Of a DNA stretch of 64,000 nt, positions 1 through 12,115 are shown one piece after another. The DNA lies in assembly GCA_020205615.1 (NCBI GenBank), contig CM035156.1, forward strand, positions 16,829,128-16,893,127, written 5' to 3'. The DNA comes from Panax quinquefolius (taxonomy: Eukaryota; Streptophyta; Magnoliopsida; Apiales; Araliaceae). Within the stretch, counting starts at the first letter, position 1, and every line of letters begins with the position of its first letter. Both the position numbers and the translations under genes were made by a program. The notes under the pieces were generated by a model. The model was not told the origin of the DNA and made no database searches. It saw nothing but the letters and a program-made list of their open reading frames with translations.

Positions 1-1195
1 ATATTTGGATTTACACAATTTTTTTGAGTGTTTGCAAGTGTTGGAACTGGCAAGGGTTCAAGGGGTGAATAGCTTTTCAGCATTTGTGATGGCAGTAATA
101 CTTAGTAAGTGTTGATAAAGCACTTCTGTGTAGTCTACCTTAGCAAACTTGGTATACCTATTTACCTATATTGATTTTGTGGTGGGTTTTTGGTTATTGA
201 AAGCTTCTAAGGTAGGGTTTGATGAGGTAAGTATGCCCAGGGTATTTCCCACTTTACCCTTATTGTGCATATCTATATTATATTTCAGCGCATTGCATTA
301 CATGTTGTGTTTATGTGGCTGGCAGTGCAACTGTGCTCTACAGGTGGTGTTGGTGACTCTAGTTATATGATACTCCAAGTGGTTAGATTTTGGTGACAAG
401 TAACGAGAATGGGATTAAAGGTGACAATAGTTCTACTAGTAAAGGTTGCTAAAGGATGTGGGTAGTGGTGCCATTAATCCGCCTCAGTTGAGAATTGGTG
501 GTGGCATGTGAAGGGCCATTGAAGGCAATGGCGACCTTTTTACACAAAATTGGCGTGGATATAGCTTTGCTGCTTGTGATCCGGTCTTCGGGGATGATGT
601 GCAGCGTCTCCATTCATTAGTTTTAAATTATGTAATTACACTGAGGTCTACTTCTGAAGTTAGAAATGCTTTCATCTCTCATGGTTTTCCCTAAAAGTAA
701 GAATATTAATTGAGTCATTAATAAGAACTCTTCTGGGGCACCTTAGAGATGTCATTTGACAATAGATGTAAGGGGCTTTGACTTTCTTACATTTTACTTT
801 TTTTCCTTTTCCTGCAAATTTGAACAGATATCTAAAATTTAGAGCTTCTTGATGATCACTGAGAGGACATGTTATGCACATTGACTGATAAATGGAAATG
901 CAAGTTTATAACAATTTTTTCACTTATAAGTTGGATGGTTGAATAGCTCTGGCATTTTTTTAAGGGTGGCAGTCTCGGAGACCTGCAGCAGTTGTAGAGG
1001 AACCACGTCTAAAATATAGTTCCTTTTTACACCTATCCTTAGTATTCTATCTAATTTTTTTTTTCGCTTCAGAATTTTTCTTTTTCTCTTCATGTTACTT
1101 TTTGTTTTATATACAGATTTGGTGGCATGTTTAGCCCTGCTACTCCCAATGTCTCTATGATGGCGAGACATGGCCGAGTAGTTTTCAGTTACTGA
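1..1195 (+). CDS. Probable 3' end of an unidentified protein-coding gene (partial, low certainty)
   Basis: I do not recognise the product. Three stretches look coding on the plus strand. The first is open from the window edge to about 112 (it includes FFECLQVLELARVQGVNSF) and is followed by a good donor, GTAAGT, at 112-117. The second, about 525-692, reads DLFTQNWRGYSFAACDP and ends in a stop. The third is a candidate last exon at 1117-1195: a TATACAG acceptor, then FGGMFSPATPNVSMMARHG and a stop at 1193-1195. The exon phases cannot be joined cleanly and there is a stop between the second and third stretches. This is therefore either a gene whose exons I have not placed correctly or a decaying copy. 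No domain family is recognisable. Its strand is opposite to the HD-Zip gene, so the two genes converge. Confidence 0.3.
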
Positions 1196-2553
1196 GGGGT
1201 AGTTGACAACTTCCGTATTGTTCTCACATTCTCACTTGATATGACAATTTCCACCATTTGAGCATATTAAATAAGGAAATAATGCTTCAAGAAAAAGGTC
1301 AGGTTCAGCTCCACTCCTAGTAGTTGGCTAATTATTTTGACGTGTTTTGTAACAAGTGTATTATGAAACATTTCTATATTCTATTTGGCATTGTCTGTGT
1401 CCTTTATATATGTTTCTAAGTTTCCATCTAGAATATCTTTATTGCTTTTATAAAATCAGAACTTTATAACTTCAAGCCGTGGCATGTGTGTATAACATAT
1501 TCTGCATCCATGTTCAACATTTTGGCTTTTGGAAAGTTGGACCCTTCAAAATGGTATAATCTCATTCCGAGAATGTCATCTAGCATATCTTTAGCATTGT
1601 TCTTTGTTTTCTGCTGCATGGTTTTACAGAAAGAAACATGATATAATTGCAAGAATTATCATGGATTCCTCTACCAGTAAACCATAGGAAATCTATCCAT
1701 TATCCATTTTCTATTTCACATTTTCAGTCCCCCTTTACTCCTTTGTTAGGTTTTGCTGCACTGTGATGAGAGGATGCTGTCAGGATAAGGGTGTTTGGTT
1801 TGAAATAGGTTGTGAAAGAGTGGTAACTCGTAGTACTTAATCTGATTGGTAGTCTGCTAGACAAAGTCATGCTCCTATAGGGTGCAATTAGTGTTTAGAT
1901 AAGATTTAGTTCAAAGTGTGTTATCCAAGCTTTAAAGTTGACAATAGGGTCCCTTTACAGGGTAATCCATTGCTATATGTGTAGTACAGTAATATGCTAA
2001 TTCCTTATATAGACTAGAAATGTGGGATTAGAGTCTGTATTTATTCACACTTGATAGTGTAAAGTATGCATGGTGTTGCATGTATATATTTTAGCTTTAA
2101 AAGACAAGAATACCCTCATGGCTTTGTTCTCTCTTCAGCTTTTGTCATTTCCCGGAACTTGTCCAATTCCCCAATGCATCATCCTTTCCAGTTTCCCTAC
2201 CCATACCAATCTCATAACAGTTAAAAGGTCTTAAAATCGCCTCCTTATTAGTATATGATCCTTTGAACCTCTTTGTTAAATGTGTGCTCTGTTCTGTTCT
2301 TCCTCTCTTATTATCTTCTCAGTCTCCCTCTCCCTCTCCTTCTCCCTAAAATAACATTGGCTAAGTACACAAATTGTTATTATTTATAAACGTGAAAGGG
2401 ACATTATATAACAAAGCGTACTTGTACTGGTCAAACACAAGTTATGTTAATATGCAATCCTATTTCTAGTCAATAACACTGAACACTAGATAGAAAGCAA
2501 GGAAAAGAAATGTACACCACATGGTCTTTATGTACAAACTAAAATGATCTTAA
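1196..2553. other. Convergent intergenic region, with the likely 3' UTR of the HD-Zip gene at its right end
   Basis: No exon-like stretch with supporting splice sites is visible. The right end, about 2350-2553, should carry the 3' UTR of the minus-strand HD-Zip gene. An AATAAT-like polyadenylation motif on the minus strand lies near 2380. The C/T-rich tract at 2300-2345 is simple sequence. Confidence 0.4.
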
Positions 2554-4279
2554 TTACATATCATATAAGTTAGCCCAATACCCCAATCCATTCGTACCAT
2601 AATTGTTTTCCGGCACGTAAAACACATTTTCCAATCCTTCCATCCCAAATTCTCCAAGAAAAGGTGGCTCCATAACCTCCATTGAGAACGATGAACTTGG
2701 GCTGTTGCTCAAAACCCCATCCGAACGCTCCAATAGCCTTTGCACTTCCTTCTCTGCTTCAGAGAGCTGTTGTTTGAGCTTCAGTACCTGTAAAATTATC
2801 ATAAATTTGCTGTCAAGCAAGGTAATAAAAAAATTCATAATACCAAATCTTTAACAAATTAGTGGAAGAAAATGCCATGTGATTCTCCGCCAAGAACGGT
2901 ATTGCCCCAGCATTTAATAGAAAAAACCCGGGTTATGTTTGTTTGTAAATATTATATTTGGGATATGATTATTAATCATAAGACACTTGTTTGTTTTCAA
3001 ATTTAGAGTTAAGACTATTAGTTTAGGGGTTATAAAATGGTTTAATAATTTTGGGATTATAATTATAATTCTATAATTAATATTCTTGCAATTATAATCG
3101 CATAGAGTATTATTGCAAACAAACATAGACCTGGGTACTGGAGTATTAAAAAAATTTGTGTACGGACGCTCGTGAATGGAATAGGTAGGTAGAGTGCCTT
3201 TTGTTGTCTAACGGGGTGTCAGTATCCTGTTTTCTTTGTCAAATTTCCAGTGCTTGATTTTTGTTAGTAGTATCATCTTTTGTTATTTTTTTTGGACATG
3301 AGAGAGAATTAAATCTATCTGTTATTATCAAACCCCAGCAATATTGAGCCTAGAGCCCATGCATGTCCAAACACGGTGTTGCCATGTATACTATCTTAAG
3401 TTTTATATCTAGTGAATAGATAGACTTTACTTGAATTAATGGCAAGAAACTGATAATATCTTCTTACATTTAAATAATAAAATGAAAAATAAATATCTAA
3501 AATTCGTGTGGCAAACTATTTAAAGCCTATAATAGCTTTGTACCTGGATTTATTTTGCATACAAATTTTCTTAGGACACCAGACAGAGAGAAAGGCCACT
3601 CTTGTAGCCTCTTCTTAAAGAAAAATACCCATTTATGGTTGTGTGTGTGTGTGTGTTTTATAATATTTATAACTCCCCAATATATGTTAAAAAAAATATA
3701 GCCTTAATTAATGTTAACGTAGAATTAATTATTCTATATCGAGAGAGAGGAGGGACCTCAGTTTGGAGTTGGCATTTCTCGATAACAGTGCTCTCGTGTT
3801 CACTTTTCAACTTAGAGTATTCCTCCTCTAGCTTCTTGCTCTTCCACCTAGCCCTTCTGTTTTGGAACCAAACGGCAACTTGCCGCGGATCAAGCCCGAG
3901 TTCTGCCGCAAGCCTGTCCTTTCTCTCAGACTCAAGTTTATGCTCATTTCCGAAATTGAGCTCAAGCATGTTCACTTGTTCATCACTAAGCTTCCTCTTT
4001 CTGACCCCACTGCTGCTTGCCTCCCCTTTGCTCTTCTTGCGCCTTCTTCGAGGTTTCACCACCTCTGTCCCTATTGTGTTACGTACACAGAGTTACAAAA
4101 CATGATCATATATATTTTCGTTCGCGTGCATGTAAAGATATTTTAATTCTAAGACTACTACTACTACTACTACTCTACTAACCTTGTTCTGGTACCACCA
4201 GTTGGGCGTATATACCAGGATAGTACTGTGGCAGGAGTACCATTTGATCATCAGCCTGATGATTCAAGCTACTTGTCAT
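2554..4279 (-). CDS. HB40: HD-Zip class I homeodomain-leucine zipper transcription factor, HB21/HB40/HB53 clade
   Basis: This is a complete three-exon gene. Exon 1 is 4183-4279, exon 2 is 3757-4070 and exon 3 is 2554-2787; all junctions are GT/AG and phases agree, giving 214 residues. A short N-terminus ([12 protein letters not shown]) leads to a basic [10 protein letters not shown] segment. The homeodomain follows, with [16 protein letters not shown] in helix 1 and the recognition helix [19 protein letters not shown] leucine zipper then starts with [13 protein letters not shown] and crosses the exon 2/3 junction ([24 protein letters not shown]). The C-terminus ends YWANLYDM, like the aromatic tail of HB40. 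Family knowledge: HD-Zip I proteins bind pseudopalindromic CAATNATTG as dimers in the nucleus, and the HB21/40/53 group acts in axillary-bud dormancy through ABA. The HB40 assignment within the clade rests on the tail and the neighbouring FQR1-like gene and is inferred. Confidence 0.93.
2934..3127. mobile_element. Non-autonomous MITE in intron 2 of the HD-Zip gene
   Basis: A 194-bp AT-rich element has perfect 12-bp terminal inverted repeats, TATGTTTGTTTG at 2934-2945 and its complement at 3116-3127. Candidate 8-bp flanks are ACCCGGGT (2926-2933) and ACCTGGGT (3129-3136), differing at one base, with one extra G before the right flank. The 8-bp size would suggest hAT, but the terminal bases are not diagnostic. 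It lies well inside the intron, away from both splice sites. Confidence 0.6.
3638..3656. repeat. (GT)n microsatellite in HD-Zip intron 2
   Basis: An uninterrupted GT run lies about 100 bp inside intron 2 from the exon 2 donor. It is likely length-polymorphic. Confidence 0.85.
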
Positions 4280-4362
4280 TAGGAACGAACAACTTTATCT
4301 AAATAAAGCTGGGTGTAAGCTCGTGTTAATTGAGACTTTTGAGAGTCCACTCAAAGACTCCC

Positions 4363-4372
4363 ATTTATAAAT
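4363..4372 (-). promoter_or_regulatory. TATA box of the HD-Zip gene
   Basis: The minus strand reads ATTTATAAAT about 85 bases upstream of the ATG at 4279, in a GC-poor leader with no intervening ATG in a competing frame. This spacing implies a 5' UTR of roughly 50 bases. It is the best core promoter match nearby. Confidence 0.55.
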
Positions 4373-4897
4373 CTATGCCAATTCTAATAGACCTTCATTT
4401 TGTTCAAATTATCAAAACTGCCATTGAGAGAGAGAGAGAATGACGATCGTGAGTGTGAGTACACTGGATTGTCTTTTTGTCTGATTTGCTGAGACGTGAC
4501 TCGGTGAATATGGTAGGCTAGAGTGCAACAATTTCACTTATTATGTGCCTCTTAACTCAAAAATCAAGCCTGGTGGGTGGGGGTCAATAGGATTCACAGA
4601 TAATGGGCCACTTATATGCTAGTTAATTGTTGGATTAAAAAGTTATGTAATGAGACCATATATATCAAGTAAAATGGATAATATACCGACCAAGCTCATG
4701 TGCCCTCACAATTCACAGAATGACTAATCTTATCCAATATCCATTATATTCGGAAACTTATCTTGAGAGGGGAAGAGGGGGGGAATGCAACTGGTCATAT
4801 TATGAAAATTTCTTTCCTATATTTGTTTTTATTCGTTTTATGGAGCAATTGGAGGATAAAACCATATAAGCTGGAAGGAAATATACTCGAGTTTATT

Positions 4898-5150
4898 CCT
4901 GATCGGGTAAATAAGATAAGGAGATGGTCAATTTTGGTGTGAACATAAAGATAATAAATACTCCATGCAGTGGTGATGTTAGCAAGTGAAGCAAGAGGGG
5001 GTTGGGATCCGACATGTTTGGGTTGGGTTTCCTGATTGGGTAAATAAGATAAGGAGAGAGGGTCAAAATTGGTGTAAACATAAAGGGATGCACTCAATGC
5101 TGTAGTAAGTTACAGTAGGGTGTGGGTGTTGGGGTTGGGATCCGAAATCT
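4898..5150. repeat. Two-copy tandem duplication, period 133 bp
   Basis: The block starting CCTGATCGGGTAAATAAG at 4898 recurs as CCTGATTGGGTAAATAAG at 5031. The shared landmark GGGTTGGGATCCGA occurs in both copies. Copies are about 85-90% alike. It lies 620-870 bp upstream of the HD-Zip start codon, so it may duplicate promoter-proximal sequence. Confidence 0.8.
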
Positions 5151-8030
5151 GACCACCATCTCTACCTCGAAGTTAATAAACAAACAGTACGGTTGGCCTC
5201 TGAATTTTGGTAGACCTTTTCTGTTGTCTAATTAGGTGGTACAGTAGTATTCTCTCTTTCCAAGCCTACCGGCCATCTCAACCCCATTAGCTTAGCCTTT
5301 TTTTTTTTTAAATGTAACTTTATTTTTAATTGGCTTTACGAGCACATCGCTGCACATGCAAGGCTCGAGATGGGCGAAAAATGATTTCACTTCAACAATG
5401 GTAATTGGTTGGTTAGAATATTCATCAGAGAAACCCCAACTTCTTACCTAAGCCATTACATCATGGCATGACTACTAAACGGTCGATCATTTTGGTGTTG
5501 AATAAATTTATGAGGATATCCAAATTCACACTAAAAAGTAAAAATACATACATAAATAATACTAGTAATATATAAAGAAGAAGAAAAAGTATTACATAAA
5601 GAGGAAAGAAAAATATTTTTATTTTTATTATTTTATTTTAATTTTGACATTTGATTACTTCATGATTAACATGAGTTGATCACTCACTCAGGTCAAAAAC
5701 TTTTGGTTACTATTTCATTTTTGAGTCTGTCTTTGAGTAAAAATATTATACTCTTATGTTACACAAAAAGAGTTTAATGTAATGTTAATAAAATTTAAGA
5801 ATATAACGTTATTCTATGTTTACTCCTAAACTTATTAAGCAATTAATTTAATACTAATTACATAAAATAAAATTACCCGTAAATACGTTAATCCACAAAG
5901 CATAATGGTTACAGACTATATATGTACGCATAAATAAAAATGCTGACTATTTTATTGTTCGGAGCCTATATGTTTTTTCCTATAGATTAGCAAAAAATAT
6001 AACATGTTTATTTTCCTCTTTTTTTAGTAGAGCCTTCCGGGTAGTTTCATTAAATACATTTTATCAAATGACTGATTTTTACTTTCTTCCTTGTTTCAAA
6101 ATGGAAGTCTTGTTTTTTGTTGTCAAGAGTTCTAGATTAAGAGCTCCTTTTTTTTTTGTAAAGAAAGAAATATAGTGAATTACAATTTTCTTCTTTGGAA
6201 AAAGTGGTTAAATATGCTATTAATTGATTGATTCCTTTGATAACTTTTAAAAAATAAATTAAGATATTAATTAATTTGTTTGGACATTATGGTTTCTAGT
6301 TTTAACTCCAATGAGAGCCAAGACTCATAAATGATTTTTGAAGGAAAAATAAAAAATAAAAAAGAGGAATGCGACGGCTCAAAGCTCAAGCCAGCCGGGG
6401 AGGATATTCAAAAATAAGTGTGTAAATGAATCGAGTCAAGTATTGAAATATTCGATTTGGTGTATAAAAATTTATAAAATAAAATTTGATTGAACTTCCG
6501 TTTAACATTCGAAATGAAGAGACGATCTTGAATCGAATCTGAGTAGTTTAAACTTTTTAAATGAATATAATTCAAGTATTAATAAAAAAATTTAAAAAAT
6601 TTATTAAATTTTAAAATTTATTTATATTTCAAATAGAATTCCGAATTATTTGCGGTCTCACTCAAAAGAGAGCGATAAAAAGGTAAGAGAGAGACAGCTT
6701 CCATGCCTGGGAAAAGCAGCTTAAAGTTTGACACACGTTAACACCAAAACTGTCTTGAAAGGGGACCACATATTCTATCATTCCACGTGTAGACTTGTTA
6801 AGCACTCAGGCCTGCTCACCAACCAATCAGAAGTTTGAAAAAAAACACTCGATACTCTCCACGTTACCAACATGTAACGGTTAGCTAACCGTCAATTTTC
6901 TATTTATTTATTTATTTAATTATTATTTTTGGGTTTTCCGTCAATATTCTATACACATAAATGTCCGTCCTCTGCCTAATATATATTAAACCTTTTCTTG
7001 TGTGCTTTTGTTGTTCTACCAGATAAGCTGGGGAAGTGGTGGACAAGCCTAAATTGGTGCATCATTTCATTTCTCCCCTCTCCTCAAAATTCACATTTTT
7101 TTTTGCTCTACCCTCGTCGTAAATCCCCCGTTATATATATATATATATATTACAGTGTAGTAAATCTAGTAATACAGTATAGTCAAGAGGAAAAATATAG
7201 GAAAAGTTAACCTTTTTACTATTTTAAAAGTTGAATTATGACTTTTTATAGATCACCTTTGGTTTATAAACTCAATAAAGTAATAATTCTTTAATATCAG
7301 TTTTTCAAATTTATGTTATAAAACTAGATTTAATTTGTTAGTGAAAAAGTATATAATGTGCAATTAAGTATATGTACGACAAACCTTAATATACATTTAA
7401 GTCATGGACGTACTCTAATTATGTGATGGCTACAGTACACACAAAACAATATGCAACAGACTTGGGATAAATAATTTCAAGATATATATGTCAGTTCATA
7501 ATGTGGGGGAAGGGAAGGGGGGAATAGTCTCATTTTTCAGACCAGGCCGACTTTGCGGATGGGTGGGAATTTGGTCTCTCCTCTCCTCTCAGGCCAACCG
7601 CTCGCTTATAATTAATAAAAGAAGTTAGTTAGTTGTTACCTACCATATTTCATTTATATAGATAATGTATACACCTATAATGATGTACACTTCAGTAGCT
7701 ACTAAAGCGAATGATGTGTTAGGTCTCTCTCTCTCTCTGTAATTAAGTTTCCATATTTGAACTTGGAAGGAAATAATAGCATTTCTACACTTAATTATTC
7801 TCACAAAGTTATCTTCTTATCTTGAAACGTGTATGATTGTGGCCAATTTGGGCCCCGGTTTAGCCAATGGCCGCCGCGAGCACCTTGCCTTGCCTAATTG
7901 CCTAGTGACATGATATAGTAGTTTGGAGGAAATTGTCAGACATATATTTACTCTCAAGAGGAGCTGCTACTCCTTACTTGCTCATATAATCATGTCATCA
8001 CTACTACTGAATCTTTTTGTCGATATTAGG

Positions 8031-8032
<2 letters not shown>

Positions 8033-8070
<38 letters not shown>
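8033..8070. repeat. (AT)n microsatellite
   Basis: About 19 uninterrupted AT units, with further short AT/TA runs at 8130-8155. Confidence 0.9.
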
Positions 8071-8073
<3 letters not shown>

Positions 8074-9430
8074 TTCTCTAATTTTAATTTTAGAATGGAG
8101 AGAGTGGTGAGTAACTGATATATGTTATATATATATATGTATATATATATATATGTTCAGTTGTTTTGGTTTGGTTTCTAAGTTTCTTCATTCTCTTCTA
8201 GAATTAAAGGCAGGCCGGGTCAATTCTAATTTCTGGTTTTGATCATGATATATCTTAAGCAAGAAGCTGGATAAGATTATGGGGAGTTTAAGTTAATTTA
8301 ATTACTACCCGGCCCTCAGCTCCCAAGTTGTGATAGATTAAAGTAAAGAACGTGGTACAATGGATAAGGATGGAAAGAGAGAAAGTAGCTAGGGAGAGAT
8401 TCTGTTCAAGTTGTCAATTAATCAAGTTGATTAGTGTTGATTGTGTCCTTCAATTTAGGGTGGTTGATTAATTAATTAAGAATTATAAAGATGGCCGGAT
8501 TGAGGAAGATGCGCATGCTGTGGAAAGGATTCCTTCTTCATATGCTTTTGAGTTGTTAATTAATTAATGAGCTTTCTTTGACTAATCAAACTACTTATAT
8601 GGTGCTTAAAGAAACAAATGGGTGTCATGTTTATTCCGACAACTCCCTCTCTTGTTTCCCATCTTCCCAACTTTCTGATTTAGTGCTTAAACAGCTAATG
8701 GTGATTTGGGTTTGAACTCATAGCTCATGGCTGGCTAATCAGGATTTTATCACGTTCATTAATTATTATAGATTAGGAAGCAATTAATTAAGCATTTAAG
8801 TAGTTGCCAGGCCAGCCCATATATCTTTTATTGAAAAGGAGATCGATCATATATCAGTGGTCCTGTAAATCCTTAGCCTAATTCAGTGGTGTTGTGGAGT
8901 GTTAGACGCAACTTCCTCATTTGCTTGCTATGCCAAGTGCCAATTCAATTCATCCATTCTTTCAACTCCTTTTTCTCCTTGGATAAAAAAGTAATACTAG
9001 TACTAGTATATGATACTACCATTTTCACTTTTTTATTTTCCAACAAATTTTGTTGACGTCACGGTACTGATTAATTATTATTAGTAGTAAAATAATTGAA
9101 GTTTCAATTAATGAGCAGAAAATATGGGTTAAAAGTCATTTTCTTATTCTTTAAGTACCTGAATGATTATCTATCAATACAATAATTAAAGTAGGGCCTG
9201 GCCTGGCTGGCTGGCGCCCGACTAAAAGAAAAACAAACGCTAGCTTAGCTAGTGCCTAGTTGTATTACAATATACACAAAAACTAGGTAGAAAGTGCATG
9301 GATAGGGATGTGCCGTGCCTTTTAGATTCGAACAATTCTCTCTCTTTTATCTCTTGTACTCCTTCCTACCTAGTCAATTTTGTTCGTGCCACTGCCACTG
9401 CCACTGCCTTCTTGCCTCCTTCCTTACTTA

Positions 9431-9617
9431 CCACCTAGCTACTCCTTGCCAAGTAGACTGGTAGTAGTAGTATTTTGATATTTTCTCTCTTATATATATA
9501 TATACGATCGGGGACCAGTTACCACCTAGCTAGCTAATTAACTACTCGATCCCTTGCCAAGTAGACTGGTAGTAGTAGTATTATTTTGATATTTTCTCTC
9601 TCCTATATATATATAGA
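9431..9617. repeat. Two-copy tandem duplication, period about 91-109 bp
   Basis: CCACCTAGCTA at 9431 and 9522 begins two copies. Each contains CCTTGCCAAGTAGACTGG, a GTA trinucleotide run, TTTTGATATTTTCTCTC and a terminal TA microsatellite. The second copy carries a small insertion. Confidence 0.8.
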
Positions 9618-10459
9618 GAGAGAGAGAGATATTGTCTCTAGTTTCGAACCTACACGTGCGTCCTAATAAGATTATTTATGTACTCTGTATTTTTGCAACT
9701 TCTTATTTGCGCATGCAATGCATATGCAGGGTTGAACTAGCTCTAGCTATCAATAAGAAAAATATATGTAGTAGTAGTTGTTTCATACTTTCCTTGAATT
9801 GCGCCTTAAATTTTGCCATAATTAATTTAGGTAGGTAGGTCATGACTTTCGTCTGTCCTAAACTCCTATATATTTTAAGCTTCTCGATCGATCGATCGAT
9901 CGATCTAATTAGTGATACTAGTATGTTTTAGAAAAAAACAATATATTTTTAGGAATAATTTTATTTTAAAATATATATGCAAGAGATGAATGCAATCTTC
10001 TATTTAAAATACAAATAAAATAATATTAATAACTCATTTTATTTTAATATATATAATAATAATTTAAAATAAATAATTAATCTTAGAACAGGATATTTTT
10101 AATTTTAAAACGAATAATATAATACTACTATAATCCATGCACACATGGTGATGGTGCCTAAGTTTGAGAGAGGGAGAAAATCAAGCAATTAAGGTGATTA
10201 AATGATTAAAGACGATGGTCAAATTCATATTTAATATTTTTACAAACAAGCAAATCCATAAAGAAAGTGATCATGTACGGTTATTGGAAGGAAACCCCTA
10301 GCTAGTTTATGTATATATGACTTTTTTTATTAAAGATAAACATTAATTTGTTTACAACAACATCCCCATCCATACTTTAAAGCAACAAATCGATCTCCAT
10401 CCCCAACAGCCAGCCAGCCAGCCAGGGAGTTGTTGTATATATATCATTTGTTTATTAAG

Positions 10460-10461
<2 letters not shown>

Positions 10462-10500
<39 letters not shown>
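10462..10500. repeat. (TA)n microsatellite
   Basis: About 19 uninterrupted TA units. Confidence 0.9.
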
Positions 10501-10508
<8 letters not shown>

Positions 10509-10809
10509 TAAGCAAAGAATATGTGCTTAAATTAAACCACTCACTCACCCACTCTTATTTAAAGCATAATAATTAATATTAAAAAATCGTTCGTACGATA
10601 CGATATGATACGATACGTGGATGGTACATATGTGGCGTTATATTGTTCCTTCATTTCCAATTTTCCATCTCTCTCTCTCTGCACTTCCTTTTACAAGCTG
10701 TCTTTCTTTCCCTTCTCTAAACTTTAATTGCACATGGTGACCACTAATTATATATTTTTGTTTACGTACGTACGTGGCGCTGTCACATGACAGAGTGCAT
10801 GTCTACCTA

Positions 10810-10813
<4 letters not shown>

Positions 10814-10862
<49 letters not shown>

Positions 10863-10876
10863 ATATATATATATAT
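10814..10876. repeat. (CT)n followed by (TA)n compound microsatellite
   Basis: About 21 CT units run directly into about nine TA units. It lies some 90 bp outside the left end of MULE-1. Confidence 0.9.
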
Positions 10877-10953
10877 AGAAATATATTTCTCAGGAGAGGT
10901 GAGGTCAGAGGTGTGTGTCCAAGATCCGAAGACAATGGTTGCATGGTTGAGCA

Positions 10954-10963
10954 CTGCAGACGA
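10954..10963. repeat. Left target-site duplication of MULE-1
   Basis: CTGCAGACGA directly precedes the left terminal inverted repeat and is repeated exactly at 20454-20463 after the right one. Confidence 0.9.
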
Positions 10964-11058
10964 GACTCCCTTCTCTGACCAGTTTACAAATGTATTTTCC
11001 AAAGTAACTTATCTTTTTCGATCATTCTCAATCTAACCTTATTTACTGTTCATATTCC
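10964..11058 (+). repeat. Left terminal inverted repeat of MULE-1
   Basis: It pairs with the complement of 20322-20453 through GACTCCCTTC, TTTACAAA, CAAAGTAACTTA, TTCGATCATT and TCTAACC..ATTTACTGTT. Identity is roughly 80%. Confidence 0.88.
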
Positions 11059-12110
11059 TATTTTCAGCATAAATTTTTTGTATATATTTATATATATTTA
11101 CATATAAATATATAATTATATATATATAATATAATATATTTATTTAAATATTATATTATATTAAATAATTTAAATTTCTAAAATTAATTTTAAATATTAT
11201 AAAATATTATCTTGTACACTTATATTTATATATATGAAAATTTTAAATTAAATTAGAAAATAATTTATTCATGAATTGTCAAATCTAATACACAGTGAAT
11301 AGTATAATTTGTAAAAATATCATTTTTTCAGATTACGAATAGTCTATTTTTGAAAATTTTCTGAATAATACATTGCTTTATTATCGATTTGTCATTTCAA
11401 GCTTTAATATTGTATTGTCCAATCAACTATTTAATAAATGAAAAATATTATTGTGTTCAATTATTATTCTAAATTTTCATGTCTATATATATTTTGAACT
11501 ATGAAGCCAATCAAAACACACCAATCAGGTTTGTTAGTTTCTTACAGATCTCTAAGTTTGAAAAATATATACTATTATTGTATATTATGTATTTGGTACT
11601 TCTTACTAATATTTATTTTTGTTTTGTTTAATTACGATGGATAATTTTTAGATAACCAACACAATTACTCGGATATGAAAATTTTATGTCCCAAAAATAA
11701 TAATCGTTTTGAAGATTTTAATCCATTTGAATTTCAAGATATGCAAGGTCATTATACAAATGCTGGTCCATGTTACACAAATGTTGGTCCGAATTATACA
11801 AATGTCGGTCCCAAAGCATAATAAAAAATGAGCTTAGAGTGATTTTAACTCAAATAGTCGTTATTCACATGAACCTCAGCATAAATGAAGTAGCAAAATC
11901 TAATGCAATTTATAATCTAAGTGGTGCCGATGATTTCATCTCTTGTCAAGATACGAGATAGTGGTGAAATGATAATGACGATCTGGATGACTCATTCATC
12001 AAGTAATCGATAACGAGGAAAGAGATAATATTCATGAAAGTGCTAGGGTTGATGTTGAAGGACATATTCCTACTGTGCCATGGTTCACAACAGAGGAGAT
12101 TACTAACAAC

Positions 12111-12115
12111 AATGT
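12111..12115. repeat. Left 5-bp target duplication of gypsy A1
   Basis: AATGT at 12111-12115 recurs at 18083-18087, immediately outside the two LTR ends. Confidence 0.9.

Larger units (their letters stand above)
4373..10953. other. Upstream region of the HD-Zip gene; no gene seen
   Basis: This AT-rich region contains no ORF with recognisable protein similarity. It holds the tandem duplications at 4898-5150 and 9431-9617 and microsatellites at 7132-7150, 8033-8070, 8130-8155, 9884-9905 (ATCG) and 10462-10500. A G-box, CACGTG, lies at 6784-6789. Such a site could bind bZIP factors, but a single one 2.5 kb upstream is weak evidence. The stretch 6400-6660 contains degenerate ATTCGA/TCGAAT words like those at 63010-63250. 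Confidence 0.6.

Noticed and set aside
3635..4146. Two plus-strand ORFs of 156 and 94 codons
   Set aside because: They are antisense to exon 2 and adjacent introns of the HD-Zip gene. Codon content mirrors the homeodomain and there is no independent similarity.
8491..8559. Short ORF (22 codons) beginning MAGLRKMRML
   Set aside because: Too short, no known small-peptide family motif, in an AT-rich region with no other gene signals.
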